Shown here: positions 8,686-17,814 of the stretch, piece after piece
How the letters are laid out: every line of letters begins with the position of its first letter
How positions within the stretch are numbered: the first letter of the stretch is position 1
Origin: Anaerolinea sp.
GTDB lineage: Bacteria; Chloroflexota; Anaerolineae; Anaerolineales; Anaerolineaceae
DNA: 58,702 bases
Reading direction: 5' to 3'
Assembly (NCBI GenBank): GCA_013824865.1
Contig: PNON01000008.1
Location: 1-58,702, forward strand
The notes under the pieces: generated by a model
Databases searched by the model: none
Told to the model about the DNA's origin: nothing
Seen by the model: the letters and a program-made list of their open reading frames with translations, nothing else
Made by a program: the position numbers and the translations under genes

Positions 8686-10251
8686 ATGCCGAAGGAAGAA
8701 GTACCTGATCTAAAAGTGATTGCCCACATGCAAGGTATCCGAAAGCGATTTCCTGGTGTTTTAGCGAATGACCAGGTTGATTTTGAGTTAAGAGAAGGTG
8801 AAGTTCACGCTCTACTGGGGGAAAATGGTGCAGGAAAAAGTACTCTCATGAATATCCTGGCTGGTTTATATCATCCAGATTCAGGGACAATCAATATTCG
8901 TGGAAAACAGGTTAGTTTTAATTCTCCACAAGACGCCATAAAAGTTGGTATTGGGATGATTCACCAGCATTTTATGCTGGTTCCATCCCAAACGGTAACC
9001 GAAAATGTCTTGCTCGGTCTAAATGATCCCCCATTTATTATTAATTTGAAGGATTATGATGACAAGATCAGGCAGCTTGGAGAGCGCCTGGGTTTAATCG
9101 TGGATCCTCGGGCGAAAATATGGCAATTAACGGTTGGAGAACAGCAGCGGGTAGAAATATTAAAGATGCTCTATCGCGGAACCAATGTATTGATCATGGA
9201 TGAGCCTACTGCTGTTCTTGCTCCAAGCGAGATCGAGGATTTGTTCCTTACTTTACGGAAAATGACAGCTGAAGGGAAATCCATCGTCTTTATCAGCCAT
9301 AAATTAAATGAGATTACAGAAATTTCCGACCGGGTGACGGTTCTTCGGCGGGGGAAAGTTACTGCCAGCGGTATCAATACCAGGGAGACGACAAGAGAAA
9401 AACTTGCGGAATTGATGGTTGGTCGCGAGGTGCTATTTAGAATCGATAAAAAACCGGTCAAACCTGGTGATGTAGTCTTATCAGTAGAAAATGTTCAAGC
9501 AGAAAATGATAAAAACCTGCAATCTCTGCGAGGATTAAGTTTACAGGTACGGGCAGGTGAAATCGTCGGATTAGCTGGAGTGGCTGGAAACGGGCAAAGT
9601 GAATTGGCAGAAGTGATAACTGGGTTGCGAAAATGCACAGCTGGAAAGATTTGCATCCACGGGCAGGATACCACCAACCAATCCACCTTAACCAGTATTC
9701 GTCAAGGTGTTTCCCATATTCCGGAAGATCGCACTCATGTTGGGTCAGCGCCAAATCTGAGCATTACCGATAATGTCATTATGAAAAATTACAACCAGCA
9801 GCCAATTGGTATGGGCTGGTTGATTAATTCACTGGCCGCAAATCGATTCGCCACAAAGCTGAAAGATGAATATGAAATAACTGCCCCATTGATTAATACT
9901 CCGGTACGGTTACTCTCCGGTGGAAATCTACAGCGCGTGATCCTTGCCAGGGAAATTTCGAGCAAACCAAAGTTAATGGTGGCTGTACAGCCGACCCGCG
10001 GGTTGGATGTTGGAGCAATCGAAGGTGTGCAGCGATTGCTTATGCAACAGCGGGAAGCAGGTGCAGCTGTCTTATTAATATCTGAAGAGCTTGAAGAGCT
10101 GTTGTCATTGAGTGATCGTATCTACATCATTTACGAAGGTCAAATCATGGGGGAAGTGACTGACGGTGATATCCGAAAAATTGGATTAATGATGACAGGA
10201 ACTCCTTTGGATAAAATTGGGAAGGAGATCACAGAAGAAGATGGAAAATAA
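8686..10251 (+). CDS. BMP-type ABC transporter ATP-binding protein (two ATPase domains)
   Basis: About 521 residues with two tandem ATP-binding cassettes, as in sugar/nucleoside importers of the RbsA/NupO type. The first has Walker A GENGAGKST and DEPTAVL. The second has a degenerate Walker A (GVAGNGQSEL) and a LSGGN signature, the usual asymmetry of this family. The frame allows a GTG at 8680, but AGGAGG occupies 8675-8680, so the ATG at 8686 with 5-nt spacing is preferred. The stop overlaps the next gene by 11 bp. It energises uptake through the two permeases that follow. Confidence 0.9.
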   Translation: MPKEEVPDLKVIAHMQGIRKRFPGVLANDQVDFELREGEVHALLGENGAGKSTLMNILAGLYHPDSGTINIRGKQVSFNSPQDAIKVGIGMIHQHFMLVPSQTVTENVLLGLNDPPFIINLKDYDDKIRQLGERLGLIVDPRAKIWQLTVGEQQRVEILKMLYRGTNVLIMDEPTAVLAPSEIEDLFLTLRKMTAEGKSIVFISHKLNEITEISDRVTVLRRGKVTASGINTRETTREKLAELMVGREVLFRIDKKPVKPGDVVLSVENVQAENDKNLQSLRGLSLQVRAGEIVGLAGVAGNGQSELAEVITGLRKCTAGKICIHGQDTTNQSTLTSIRQGVSHIPEDRTHVGSAPNLSITDNVIMKNYNQQPIGMGWLINSLAANRFATKLKDEYEITAPLINTPVRLLSGGNLQRVILAREISSKPKLMVAVQPTRGLDVGAIEGVQRLLMQQREAGAAVLLISEELEELLSLSDRIYIIYEGQIMGEVTDGDIRKIGLMMTGTPLDKIGKEITEEDGK

Positions 10252-11374
10252 TATTCCTGGATCAAAAAAAAGAAGGTTGCGATTTCCATACAAGATTCGG
10301 GTGGAACCACGCCTGGTTGAGGCACCTGGCTGGGTATCCGTCTTGTTGACCATTGCATCGATCATACTAGCATTAATGGTAGGCGCGGTATTAATTGCTT
10401 TAGGCGGAGGGGACCCAATCAAAGCATATATCCATATTGGAAAAGCTTCCTTTGGGAGCCTGGGCGTGTTCTCGGATACCTTAGTAAAAGCCACTCCTTT
10501 GATGCTCGTAGGTTTAGCTTGCTCAATTGCATTCCGCATGAAATTATGGAACATCGGCGCAGAAGGGCAATTCTTCATTGGTGCATTTGCCGCCTCTGTG
10601 GTTGTTTTATTACCTGTTTTACCTGATAGCTCCCCTAAATGGTTGTTTATCCTCATTATGTTTATTTTTGGTTTTATCGGCGGAGCATTATGGGGCGTGA
10701 TACCGGGTTTCCTTAAAGTAAAGTTCAATGTTAATGAGATCATCTCGACATTGATGATGAACTATATAGCTGTGTTCTGGAATAACTATTTCATTTATGC
10801 TGTTTGGTCTGAAGGCGGATTTCAAATGTCAAAGACATTCCCCAAGAATGCATGGCTTCCGAGATTATCAGATTTCGCAAAAGATGCTCCCATTTTCCAG
10901 GGTTTGACCACACACCTGGGTCTGGTTTTTGCCGTGATTGCAGCAGTGATCATATGGTTCATACTTTATCGGAGTAAGTGGGGATATGAAATCCGTTTGA
11001 TAGGCGATAACGCCAAAGCTGCCAAGTATTCAGGCATTTCGATTGGAAAGAATATTATCCTTGTGATGGCGCTTTCTGGCGGTCTGGCAGGTCTTGCCGG
11101 CATGTCTGAAATCTCAGGTGTTGTTCACCGCTTACAGGGATCCATTTCTCCGGGATATGGGTTTACCGGTATTATCATCGCTTGGTTGGCGAAGTTAAAT
11201 CCCCTGGCTGTGATCGTTGTCTCGATCCTTTTTGGAGCGTTAATCCTGGCTGGACGAGAATTACAACCAAAGGGTATTCCCACGATGATCCAGGGGGTGA
11301 TCTTTGTTTTTCTCATTGCCAGTGATTTCTTTGTACGTAACCGGATATTGTTCTCCAGGAATATTGAGGAGTAA
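10241..11374 (+). CDS. BMP-type ABC transporter permease 1
   Basis: A 377-residue inner-membrane permease of the branched-chain/RbsC superfamily, as found beside BMP binding proteins. It has multiple hydrophobic segments and the motif IGAEGQFFIGA near residue 110, typical of the nucleoside-transporter permease. The ATG at 10241 is inside the end of the ATPase gene (11-bp overlap) and is preferred over an in-frame codon at 10217, which would add eight polar residues. The second permease follows after 2 nt. Confidence 0.88.
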   Translation: MENNIPGSKKRRLRFPYKIRVEPRLVEAPGWVSVLLTIASIILALMVGAVLIALGGGDPIKAYIHIGKASFGSLGVFSDTLVKATPLMLVGLACSIAFRMKLWNIGAEGQFFIGAFAASVVVLLPVLPDSSPKWLFILIMFIFGFIGGALWGVIPGFLKVKFNVNEIISTLMMNYIAVFWNNYFIYAVWSEGGFQMSKTFPKNAWLPRLSDFAKDAPIFQGLTTHLGLVFAVIAAVIIWFILYRSKWGYEIRLIGDNAKAAKYSGISIGKNIILVMALSGGLAGLAGMSEISGVVHRLQGSISPGYGFTGIIIAWLAKLNPLAVIVVSILFGALILAGRELQPKGIPTMIQGVIFVFLIASDFFVRNRILFSRNIEE

Positions 11375-11376
11375 GT

Positions 11377-12345
11377 ATGGATATGTCGATCGTTCTTCAG
11401 GCAGGAGTAGCCACAGGGACAGCACTATTGTTTGCTACATTGGGAGAGCTTCTGGCTGAACGCTCTGGAATTATGAATTTGGGAGTTGAAGGCATGATGC
11501 TTTTGGGAGCAATGGCTGCTTATTGGGTATCAGCACATTATGGAGTTCCATGGATGGGTGTAATTATTGGCATGCTCGCTGCGGGACTAATAAGTCAAAT
11601 ACACGCTTTCATAACAATAAATTTACGCGCAGATCAAGTTGTGAGCGGGCTTTCGTTGAATTTTCTTGCGGCTGGCGTAAGCGTTGTTCTTGGTGAAGGA
11701 TTAAACAGTATCAAGGGAGTGGCAATTCTCCCATCATTCACCATTCCGCTATTATCACAAATACCTTGGATCGGGAAAATATTTTTTACAAACCAGGGAA
11801 TCCTGGTTTATATAGGCTATCTTGTTTTCCCCTTGGTATGGTATTTTATCAACCGGACAAGACAGGGTCTCCATTTACGGGCAGTTGGGGAGTTCCCAGC
11901 CGCAGCTGATTCATTAGGAATAAATGTTTATCGTATGCGGTATTTATATGTATTTATTGGCGGATTATTCGCAGGTTTAGCTGGTGCCGCGATCAGTTTA
12001 TCCATCTCACCCGGATGGTTTAGCGAGAAGACTACATCTGGCGAAGGATGGATCGCGGTAGGATTGGTCATCTTCGCGCAATGGAATCCCATCCGGGCAG
12101 CTTTTGGTGCATATATCTTTGGAGCCTTACGTCGGCTGGTTTTGGATATACAAGGTCCAATGATGATCCTGGGTCTCGCTAATCCCTTTTACTACAATCC
12201 ATACTTTGGTTTCTTTCTCCAAATGCTTCCTTATGCCTTCACGATCATTGTTTTAGTACTGGGCTCGCGGGAGGCAATAAAGAAACGAATTGGTACCCCT
12301 GCTGCTTTGGGTATCCCGTACATCCGTGGTGAACGAGGTATGTAA
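11377..12345 (+). CDS. BMP-type ABC transporter permease 2
   Basis: A 322-residue membrane protein, partner of the preceding permease. Its N-terminal part shows the family signature GELLAERSGIMNLGVEGMML and around eight hydrophobic segments follow. It completes a four-gene importer (7324-12345). The ATG is 2 nt after the previous stop with GAGGAG just before it. The second adenine deaminase gene follows after 50 nt, linking the transporter functionally to purines. Confidence 0.88.
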   Translation: MDMSIVLQAGVATGTALLFATLGELLAERSGIMNLGVEGMMLLGAMAAYWVSAHYGVPWMGVIIGMLAAGLISQIHAFITINLRADQVVSGLSLNFLAAGVSVVLGEGLNSIKGVAILPSFTIPLLSQIPWIGKIFFTNQGILVYIGYLVFPLVWYFINRTRQGLHLRAVGEFPAAADSLGINVYRMRYLYVFIGGLFAGLAGAAISLSISPGWFSEKTTSGEGWIAVGLVIFAQWNPIRAAFGAYIFGALRRLVLDIQGPMMILGLANPFYYNPYFGFFLQMLPYAFTIIVLVLGSREAIKKRIGTPAALGIPYIRGERGM

Positions 12346-12395
12346 CTCTCAAATCACATATCGATACCTTCACATATGATAAAGTGAGGTCGCTT

Positions 12396-14153
12396 ATGGA
12401 AATAGCCAAGCGAAAAGGAATGATCAAGGCTGGCTTGGGTAAAGAGCGCCTGGATCTTGTGATCAAGAATGTCCAGGTGGTCAACGTTTACAGCGGTAAG
12501 GTTGAATCTGGTTCAATCGGTATTTTGGATGACAGGATTGTTACTCCTTATGCATTTGATTACGAAGCAAAGAATACTCTGGATGGAGACGGGATGTTTG
12601 CCATGCCGGGTTTCATTGATACCCACGTGCACATTGATTCCACCCTGCTGACTCCCGAACATCTGGCTGCTATAATTGTCCCGCACGGGACGACCTCCAT
12701 GTTTATCGATCCAATGGAGATATCCAACGTTGCAGGCATCGACGGCTTACGCGCTTTAATTGCCTCACGGGAGAAGCTGCCATATAACCTCTTCATTGAA
12801 GTACCATCACGCGTTCCGACTGCGCCAGGTTTGGAAACAACTGGGGGTGAACTGGGACTCGATGAAGTAAAACAGATTTTGCATTGGGATGAAACCATCA
12901 GCCTGGGTGAACTGGATCCATCAAAAGTATTGGGACTAAAAGACGAGTATCTGGCTAAAGTGGAAGAAGCTCAGCGGTTGGGAAAGATTTGCAATGGACA
13001 CACTGCCGGTCTTAATGAGCTCGAACTCACCGGGTACACCTGCGGTGGTTTGTCGGATGACCACGAGTGTGTGGATTACGCGGATGCAATTCGCCGTTTG
13101 AATCTGGGTCTCTCCGTGCTGATCCGCGAAGGCAGCTCAGAGCGAAATCTTGAGCTCATTATGAGTGGAGTTCTGTCGGAGGGGATTGACACGAGTAATT
13201 TGATGTTCTGCACGGATGACAAGCACCCGGATGATATCCAACATGAAGGTCACATTGACTACATGGTTAATCAAGTAATTAAAATGGGTCTTTCACCTAT
13301 GAGGGCTATGCAAATGGCAACTATAAACGCAGCCCGGCATTTTAGGGTGGATCACGTAGTGGGAAGTCTGACTCCTGGCAGGTATGCGGATATCATTCTT
13401 AGCCGTTCATTGGAAACCATCGTCCCTGAAATGGTTTTTCATCAAGGAAAACAAGTATCTCAATCAGGGAATATTGTTACTTCGGATATTGCCTTGAATT
13501 ACCCTGAATACCTATACAGAACCGTCTCCATTCTAAATGGAAAAAAAGCAGATGACTTTGCCCTCAAGACAGAAGGCTCACTGGCTCAAGTGTGGGTGAT
13601 CGAATTGATCCGGGATCAAATCATTAACCAACGGATGCGTGCTGAATTACAGGTGGTCAAAGGTGCCATTCAGGCTGACATTGAGAAGGATATCCTTAAG
13701 CTGGCTGTTGTGGAACGGTATGGCAAGAATGGTGGTATTGGAATCACTTTTGTCCATGGATTTGGATTAAAAAAAGGCGCCATTGCTTCCTCAGTATCGC
13801 ATGATCATCATAATATTGTTGTAGCCGGTACCAACGACTTGGATATGGCTGTCTGTGTCAGAGCCATTGAACAAACACAAGGCGGGTTGGCAATTGCTCT
13901 TGACGGTATGTTGATCGATTGTCTTCCACTGCCCATAGGGGGGTTGATGAGCGATAGACCTGCTGAAGAGGTAATTCAAGCCCTGGAACGATTAAATCAA
14001 AACTATCACAGCCAGGGTGGGGTACTGGCTGCGCCTTTCATGAGCCTGTCATTTATATCCCTCCCGACCGTTCCTGAACTCGGATTAACCGATAAAGGTT
14101 TGGTGGATGTACTCAGGCACGAGTTGATACCATCCATTATTGAAACTAGATAA
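12396..14153 (+). CDS. ade: Adenine deaminase (second copy)
   Basis: A 585-residue adenine deaminase, divergent from the copy at 1477 but with the same layout: metal motif DTHVHIDST near residue 73, FIDPMEISNVAG after it, FCTDDKHPDD with the catalytic Asp, and the C-terminal Ade domain with GGLMSDRPAEE. An in-frame GTG at 12384 is possible, but GAGG at 12386-12389 is spaced 6 nt from the ATG at 12396. Co-transcription with the transporter suggests this copy handles imported adenine or a related aminopurine. The substrate split between the two copies is unknown. Confidence 0.87.
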   Translation: MEIAKRKGMIKAGLGKERLDLVIKNVQVVNVYSGKVESGSIGILDDRIVTPYAFDYEAKNTLDGDGMFAMPGFIDTHVHIDSTLLTPEHLAAIIVPHGTTSMFIDPMEISNVAGIDGLRALIASREKLPYNLFIEVPSRVPTAPGLETTGGELGLDEVKQILHWDETISLGELDPSKVLGLKDEYLAKVEEAQRLGKICNGHTAGLNELELTGYTCGGLSDDHECVDYADAIRRLNLGLSVLIREGSSERNLELIMSGVLSEGIDTSNLMFCTDDKHPDDIQHEGHIDYMVNQVIKMGLSPMRAMQMATINAARHFRVDHVVGSLTPGRYADIILSRSLETIVPEMVFHQGKQVSQSGNIVTSDIALNYPEYLYRTVSILNGKKADDFALKTEGSLAQVWVIELIRDQIINQRMRAELQVVKGAIQADIEKDILKLAVVERYGKNGGIGITFVHGFGLKKGAIASSVSHDHHNIVVAGTNDLDMAVCVRAIEQTQGGLAIALDGMLIDCLPLPIGGLMSDRPAEEVIQALERLNQNYHSQGGVLAAPFMSLSFISLPTVPELGLTDKGLVDVLRHELIPSIIETR

Positions 14154-14166
14154 ACTGGAGTTTTGG

Positions 14167-15036
14167 TTGATTGATATCACATATTACCGTCCAGAATCAA
14201 TATTCGAAGTTATTCAATTATTGCAGAATACGGATGGATTACTGCTGGCCGGGGGTACAGATATTCTTCCCCGTATTCGGAAAGGGCATTATCCAGTTAA
14301 GGCACTCATTGATCTAAGCCGAATTGAATCTCTGAAGTTCGTTCAGGAGGTTAATGGTTGGATCGAGATCGGGGCTTCAGCAACCCACACCATGGTGGAG
14401 CAGGCGGATATTTTACAAAAATCCGTGCCAGCGCTTGTTTCTGCATCCCATAGTATTGGCTGTCTACAAACCAGAGCGAGAGGGACCATAGGAGGAAACA
14501 TATCCAATGCCTCCCCTGCAGCGGACACGGCTCCCCCACTGCTTGTGCTGAATGCGGAGGTGGTCATACAGACAGCCACAGGTCAAAATGCAGTGCCTAT
14601 GACTGAATTCTTCATCGGACCGGGAAAATCAATATTATCCGCAAATGATATTCTAACTTCGGTTCGTTTCAAACATCCATTGGGTCGGATGGGATCTTCA
14701 TTCTTGAAGTTGGGTAAGCGGAAAGGGATGGCAATATCTGTAGCCAGCGTAGCGGCGTATGTTCATTTAGACAATGATGGCTGCTTGGATGAAATCCGCC
14801 TGGCTTACGGATCGTTGGCTCCAACTCCTGTGCGTGGATACACAGTGGAGAAGAACCTGATTGGAAACCATCCCACATTAGATAACATGCAAAAGGCAGC
14901 ATGGAAATGCGAGCAGGATGTCGCGCCCATCAGTGACCTGCGAGCTTCTGCATCATATCGGCTACAGGCTGCACGAGTATTAACGATCCGGGCTTTGCAG
15001 AAGGCGTTGTCTCAAGCTGAGGAGGTTGGAGTTTGA
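14167..15036 (+). CDS. Molybdenum hydroxylase (xanthine dehydrogenase) FAD-binding subunit
   Basis: About 289 residues of the CoxM/XdhB family. FAD-binding motifs are visible: LLAGGTDILPRIRKG near residue 30 and ARGTIGGNISNASPAAD near 100, plus the C-terminal CO-dehydrogenase flavoprotein domain. Reading from a TTG at 14140 would overlap the adenine deaminase gene. TGGAG at 14156-14160 points to the TTG at 14167, which gives the usual start (IDITYYRPESI). It passes electrons from the Mo/Fe-S subunits to NAD or another acceptor. Its TGA overlaps the next ATG by one base. Confidence 0.88.
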   Translation: MIDITYYRPESIFEVIQLLQNTDGLLLAGGTDILPRIRKGHYPVKALIDLSRIESLKFVQEVNGWIEIGASATHTMVEQADILQKSVPALVSASHSIGCLQTRARGTIGGNISNASPAADTAPPLLVLNAEVVIQTATGQNAVPMTEFFIGPGKSILSANDILTSVRFKHPLGRMGSSFLKLGKRKGMAISVASVAAYVHLDNDGCLDEIRLAYGSLAPTPVRGYTVEKNLIGNHPTLDNMQKAAWKCEQDVAPISDLRASASYRLQAARVLTIRALQKALSQAEEVGV

Positions 15037-15518
15037 TGGGCAACATTCAGGTTCAGTTCATTTTGAATAATGAAAAAATTAGCGTTAAAGTTTCCCCCGG
15101 ACTGACCTTGTTGGAATTCCTGCGGACAGAAATGGGACTGACAGGTGCAAAAGACTCATGCGGTGGTGAAGGAGAATGCGGCGCATGCACCGTGATCCTG
15201 AATGGCGAGGCAGTCAATTCCTGTTTGGTGTTGATCGGCCAGGTCGATGGGCATAGTGTGACTACGATTGAAGGATTATCTGTCCGTGGCGAGCTGCATC
15301 CAGTGCAGAAAGCTTTCATTGAAGTCGGTGCGATTCAATGCGGTTTCTGTACACCTGGGGCAGTTCTGGCAAGTAAAGCTTTACTGGATCATGTGCCGGA
15401 TCCGGATGACGATGACATCCGTGAAGCTCTTTCTGGAAATATGTGCAGATGCACCGGCTACACAAAGATGGTGGAGGCTGTCCATATTGCTGCTCGGGAA
15501 TTGAACAATGGTAAATAA
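15036..15518 (+). CDS. Molybdenum hydroxylase 2Fe-2S subunit
   Basis: A 160-residue CoxS/XdhC-type subunit with two [2Fe-2S] clusters. The plant-ferredoxin-like cluster is bound by CGGEGECGAC and a downstream Cys, the second by CGFCTPG and CRCTGY. It relays electrons from the Mo site to FAD. The ATG at 15036 overlaps the preceding TGA, with GGAGG about 10 nt upstream. The stop overlaps the Mo-subunit gene by 11 bp. Order FAD, Fe-S, Mo is common for anaerobic xanthine dehydrogenases and related purine hydroxylases. Confidence 0.92.
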   Translation: MGNIQVQFILNNEKISVKVSPGLTLLEFLRTEMGLTGAKDSCGGEGECGACTVILNGEAVNSCLVLIGQVDGHSVTTIEGLSVRGELHPVQKAFIEVGAIQCGFCTPGAVLASKALLDHVPDPDDDDIREALSGNMCRCTGYTKMVEAVHIAARELNNGK

Positions 15519-17754
15519 CTTCCAAACGGTTGGTAAAAGAGTGATCCGCAAGGATGCCATGGATAAAGCAATCGGCAAGGCTTTGTACACAGCAGATATC
15601 AAGTTGGAGAACACCCTGTGGGCAAGCGTTTTCCGATCCACATGCCATGCAGCAGAGATCATAAATCTGGATACTTCGGAGGCGGAGAAATATCCTGGGG
15701 TGGTAAAGGTGGTAACAGCAAAGGATATACCTGGGAAAAAATCATTTGGGGCACTGGTTTCAGACCAACCAGCCCTGGCGGAAGATGAAGTTCGTCATTA
15801 TGGTGAGCCAATGGCTATGGTGATTGCGCGTAGTCAAACCACCGCCGAAGAGGCTCTTCGCCTGATCAAGGTGGATTATTTACCGCTTGACCCGATTTTC
15901 ACCCCGAAGGAAGCGTTAACTCCGGATGCCAGGCAAATCCACCCTGGCGGAAATTTGCTAACCAAATATGATGTGGAAAACGGAAACCTGGTGGAAGGTT
16001 TTTCACATTCTGAAATCATTCTAGAAGAGACTTTCTCTGTCCAGCGCATTTCCCCTGGATACATGGAGCCTGAAAACTCCCTTGCCCGCTGGAACGCTGA
16101 TGACAGCATAATGGTGTGGGTTAGTTCTCAGCAGCCGTTTCATGATCAGGAAATAATTGCCTCTGTTCTAAGCCTTCCACTGGATCGCGTACAGATCATC
16201 AGCGGTGTGATTGGCGGCGCTTTCGGAGGGAAGGAAGATCCTTCCCTCTGCATCCTGGCTGCCCTGGCATCTTACCTGGTAAAGGGAACTGTGAGGATTT
16301 GCAATGAACGCAAAGATTCATTTTTGGCACACCCGAAACGCCATCCGGCAGAATTATCGCTAAAATTGGGAGCAAATAAGGATGGCAGTATAGTCGCTCT
16401 GGACGCACAGGTATTCATGGATACTGGAGCTTACGCATCATATGGACCAGCAGTAGGCGGGCTCTTAACCGAAACTGTGGGTGGATCTTATCGAATTCCT
16501 AATATGCGTGTGCAAACATCCGTGGTTTATACCAATTCACCCCTATCCGGCGCCATGCGCGGGTTTGGCGCTCCCCAGTCTCACTTTGCCATTGAGTGCA
16601 TGATGGATATCCTGGCTGAAAAATTGGGCATGGATGCTATTGTTATTCGGCAAAAAAACATCCTGCATCCTGGCGATCAGGTCTTTACGCGGGTGGTCGT
16701 CAACGAAACTGCGAATAGTTTACCCCGTATCCTTACCAAATTTGAGGAAGTTTATCAGCGCTATTCCGCACTGCCCACGAAACCTGGCAGGTTGAGCGGG
16801 GTGGGGTTTGCCTGCGCTGCGCAAACAATGGGGCTGGGAGCAAAGGTCCCGGATTCTTCCACACACAGATTGACCTGGCTTCCGGATGGAACAGTGCGCC
16901 TGCATTTAGGCGCGCCAGAACTGGGGCAGGGACTTGCTACCATAGCTGAACAGGTGATTGCTGAAAAGTTGGGAATCCCTTACTCACTCATTACAACAGC
17001 TGAATTGGATACGAAAACCACACCCGACGGGAACGTCACCTGTGCTTCCCGAATGACATATTTGGTGGGTAACGCAGTTTCCCTGGCCGCAGATAATTTG
17101 ATAGAGCAGATGTTGGATCATGCTATTGAATTGACTGGAAAATCCAGGCAGGATCTACGCTATGAAAGCGGTTATATTATTGATAATCATGATCAACATA
17201 TCTCAGCCCGGGAAGTCATTGCCCACCTTGCCGAGAGAGATATCACCCTGCAAGCAGATGGAACAGCTTCCTTTCCTTATCCCCCAGAATCCACTCCCCA
17301 GCACCTGCCAATCGGAATGCCGCATGTTATGTTTGTTTTTGGTGGCCAGATTGCCAGAGTGGAAGTAGACCCAGAGCTGGGGACAGTAGAAGTAACACAC
17401 TTGACGGCCATCCATGATGTTGGACAGGTGATCAACCGAACGGGAGTGGAAGGCCAGATAGAAGGCGGCGTGGCAATGGGTTTAGGTTATGCATTATTAG
17501 AAGAAATGCCTATCAAACCCAATGGTCAATGGGTGAACAGTTTTACAGAGTACCTGCTGCCGACCGCGAAAGATATGCCAGAGTCGCTGGATATCCTGAT
17601 TCTTGAGGTGCCTGAAAAAAGCGGTCCATTTGGCGCTAAGGGTCTCGCAGAAATTTGCCTGGTTCCAACTGGACCAGCAATTGCTAACGCGGTTTGCAAC
17701 GCAACTGGAAAACGGATAAAACACCTTCCCATTAAACCGGAAGATTTATTGTAA
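15508..17754 (+). CDS. Molybdenum hydroxylase large (molybdopterin-binding) subunit, xanthine dehydrogenase-like
   Basis: A 748-residue XdhA/CoxL-family catalytic subunit. The N-terminal a/b hammerhead domain begins near residue 15. Mo-pterin motifs are seen in order: GGAFGGKEDP near 237, GAMRGFGAPQ near 350, GAPELGQG near 470, and GPFGAKGLAE near the C-terminus with the presumed catalytic Glu. There is no TGA inside the frame, so it is not a selenocysteine protein; a labile selenium cofactor cannot be judged. The adjacent adenine deaminase supports hypoxanthine/xanthine hydroxylation. Exact substrate specificity (xanthine, purine, nicotinate) is not readable by eye. Confidence 0.87.
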   Translation: MVNNFQTVGKRVIRKDAMDKAIGKALYTADIKLENTLWASVFRSTCHAAEIINLDTSEAEKYPGVVKVVTAKDIPGKKSFGALVSDQPALAEDEVRHYGEPMAMVIARSQTTAEEALRLIKVDYLPLDPIFTPKEALTPDARQIHPGGNLLTKYDVENGNLVEGFSHSEIILEETFSVQRISPGYMEPENSLARWNADDSIMVWVSSQQPFHDQEIIASVLSLPLDRVQIISGVIGGAFGGKEDPSLCILAALASYLVKGTVRICNERKDSFLAHPKRHPAELSLKLGANKDGSIVALDAQVFMDTGAYASYGPAVGGLLTETVGGSYRIPNMRVQTSVVYTNSPLSGAMRGFGAPQSHFAIECMMDILAEKLGMDAIVIRQKNILHPGDQVFTRVVVNETANSLPRILTKFEEVYQRYSALPTKPGRLSGVGFACAAQTMGLGAKVPDSSTHRLTWLPDGTVRLHLGAPELGQGLATIAEQVIAEKLGIPYSLITTAELDTKTTPDGNVTCASRMTYLVGNAVSLAADNLIEQMLDHAIELTGKSRQDLRYESGYIIDNHDQHISAREVIAHLAERDITLQADGTASFPYPPESTPQHLPIGMPHVMFVFGGQIARVEVDPELGTVEVTHLTAIHDVGQVINRTGVEGQIEGGVAMGLGYALLEEMPIKPNGQWVNSFTEYLLPTAKDMPESLDILILEVPEKSGPFGAKGLAEICLVPTGPAIANAVCNATGKRIKHLPIKPEDLL

Positions 17755-17779
17755 ATTTCAAAAAATCAGGTAAAATTGT

Positions 17780-17794
17780 AATTGTCTGACAATT
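17780..17794. promoter_or_regulatory. Candidate GntR operator 3 (AATTGTCTGACAATT)
   Basis: A perfect 15-bp palindrome containing TTGTC-N-GACAA, the same half-sites as at 7-17, and also sharing the following TTGA. It lies 20 nt before the ATG of the threonine-synthase-like gene. A possible promoter (TTGTAA at 17749-17754, 16 nt, TAAAAT at 17771-17776) sits just upstream, so the palindrome would cover the transcription start. It implies that the genes from 17815 onward belong to the same regulon. Confidence 0.6.
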
Positions 17795-17814
17795 GAATAA
17801 AGAAAGGTGATTTA

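Noticed and set aside
15508-17754. Selenocysteine in the molybdenum hydroxylase subunit
   Set aside because: The 748-codon frame contains no TGA.
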